Below, in pieces: positions 16,062-16,782 of a stretch of DNA of 16,782 nucleotides (within the stretch, counting starts at the first letter, position 1; each line of letters begins with the position of its first letter). The notes beneath the pieces are model-generated. The model was not told the origin of the DNA and made no database searches. It worked only from the letters and a program-made list of their open reading frames with translations. The stretch lies in contig JANLZB010000049.1 in the NCBI GenBank assembly GCA_031366005.1, positions 1 through 16,782 on the forward strand, given 5' to 3'. A program made the translations under genes and the position numbers. The stretch is from JANLUX01 sp031366005 (GTDB lineage Bacteria > Bacteroidota > Bacteroidia > AKYH767-A > OLB10).

Positions 16062-16095
16062 GCAGCGTTGAAAGTATAAAAATAAGCATCACCAA

Positions 16096-16782
16096 ATGAA
16101 AGTAGCAGTTGTAGGAGCCACCGGATTGGTAGGCGGTAAAATGTTAGAGATACTGGAAGAACGAAATTTTCCGGTAACGGAACTCATTACTGTTGCTACT
16201 GAAAAATCTGTAGGTAAGCTGGTTCGCTTTCGCGGAAACGATTATAAAGTGGTTAGTATGAAGGATGCCATCGCAATGAAACCGCAGATCGCATTGTTTT
16301 CAGCTGGAGGAAATACTTCACTCGAGTTCGCGCCACAATTTGCAGAAGTGGGAACTATTGTGATTGATAATTCATCAGCATGGAGAATGGATGCATCCAA
16401 AAAATTAGTGGTTCCTGAAATCAATGCAAATGTGTTGACATCAAAAGATAAAATAATTGCGAACCCAAATTGCTCCACTATACAGATGGTGGTTGCATTA
16501 AATCCTTTACATAAAAAATATAAAATCAAACGGATCGTGGTTTCCACTTATCAATCTGTTTCAGGCACAGGAAAAAAAGCGGTTGATCAATTGATGAATG
16601 AACGCAAAGGAATCAGCGGCGAGATGGCATATAAGCACCCGATCGATATGAATGCTATCCCACAGGTAGATGTATTCACAGAAAGCGGCTATACTAAAGA
16701 AGAGTTGAAGATGGTGAACGAAACGAAGAAGATCATCGGTGATGATTCCATAAAAGTTACGGCAACCTGTGTACGCATCCCC
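16096..16782 (+). CDS. asd: Aspartate-semialdehyde dehydrogenase, N-terminal 229 residues (cut by right edge)
   Basis: The frame starts at ATG 16096 and stays open to the last base. The product reduces 4-phospho-aspartate to aspartate-4-semialdehyde with NADPH, the branch point to lysine/diaminopimelate, threonine and methionine. The N-terminal nucleotide-binding loop is VAVVGATGLVGGKML (3-17). SAGGNTS (69-75) and DNSSAWRMD (91-99) are typical of the family, NPNCSTIQM (123-131) contains the catalytic Cys126, and STYQSVSGTGKKA (150-162) is the following conserved region. The usual length is about 330 residues, so about 100 residues lie beyond the window. It is divergent from the lamin-tail gene and unrelated to it. 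Cytoplasmic. Confidence 0.95.
   Translation, partial: MKVAVVGATGLVGGKMLEILEERNFPVTELITVATEKSVGKLVRFRGNDYKVVSMKDAIAMKPQIALFSAGGNTSLEFAPQFAEVGTIVIDNSSAWRMDASKKLVVPEINANVLTSKDKIIANPNCSTIQMVVALNPLHKKYKIKRIVVSTYQSVSGTGKKAVDQLMNERKGISGEMAYKHPIDMNAIPQVDVFTESGYTKEELKMVNETKKIIGDDSIKVTATCVRIP

Noticed and set aside
1..16782. Defence island, toxin-antitoxin, prophage or secondary-metabolite cluster
   Set aside because: No helicase, nuclease, integrase, phage structural or biosynthetic genes were found. Apart from the RAYT the genes are secreted-protein or housekeeping genes.

Overview
The window looks like a chromosomal segment of a low-GC member of the Bacteroidota, probably a Chitinophagales/Sphingobacteriales/Flavobacteriales-type environmental bacterium. 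Four lines of evidence support this. Several secreted proteins end in type IX secretion (T9SS, Por) sorting domains. Candidate promoters match the Bacteroidota -7 box TAnnTTTG and Shine-Dalgarno sites are mostly absent. DUF4199, CTDC-type and lamin-tail secreted proteins are present. The amidophosphoribosyltransferase-like enzyme is of the enlarged, roughly 630-residue Bacteroidota type. Nothing in the window looks like a phage, plasmid, CRISPR array, tRNA or rRNA.

Layout. 1-2481 (minus) is the N-terminal 827 residues of a very large mosaic surface protein that runs off the left edge in CTDC-type tandem repeats. 2482-2833 is non-coding with one good hairpin. 2834-4474 (minus) is a secreted seven-bladed Ycf48-like propeller with a T9SS tail. 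4670-6427 (plus) is a secreted peptidylarginine-deiminase-like enzyme with the architecture of Porphyromonas gingivalis PPAD. 6514-7821 (plus) is a secreted beta-lactamase-fold serine hydrolase with a T9SS tail. 7828-8548 is a compact element: a REP-associated tyrosine transposase (RAYT) gene between two identical 33-bp perfect palindromes. 8595-10496 (plus) is the PurF-like amidophosphoribosyltransferase.

A leftward group follows, read from right to left. It starts with a double lamin-tail-domain secreted protein (16042-13421). Overlapping this by ATGA is a small secreted-protein gene broken by an in-frame TGA inside its signal peptide (13424-12792). Then come a DUF4199 membrane protein (12774-12259) and a secreted transglutaminase-like protein that appears to have lost its catalytic residues (12176-10500). 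The last gene converges on purF with only 3 bp between stop codons. Diverging from this group at the right edge is asd (16096 onward, cut by the window), encoding aspartate-semialdehyde dehydrogenase.

How the parts relate. Genes 2834-4474, 4670-6427 and 6514-7821 share the T9SS export route, and the truncated left-edge protein may do so too, but strand changes show they are not one operon. purF and asd are housekeeping genes unrelated to the secreted proteins. The strongest leads are the nonsense codon at 13368-13370, hidden because only the downstream part looks like an open frame; the RAYT/palindrome unit; the PPAD-like deiminase with the RPR substrate motif; the apparent pseudo-transglutaminase; and a domain nested inside an Ig-like domain in the left-edge protein.
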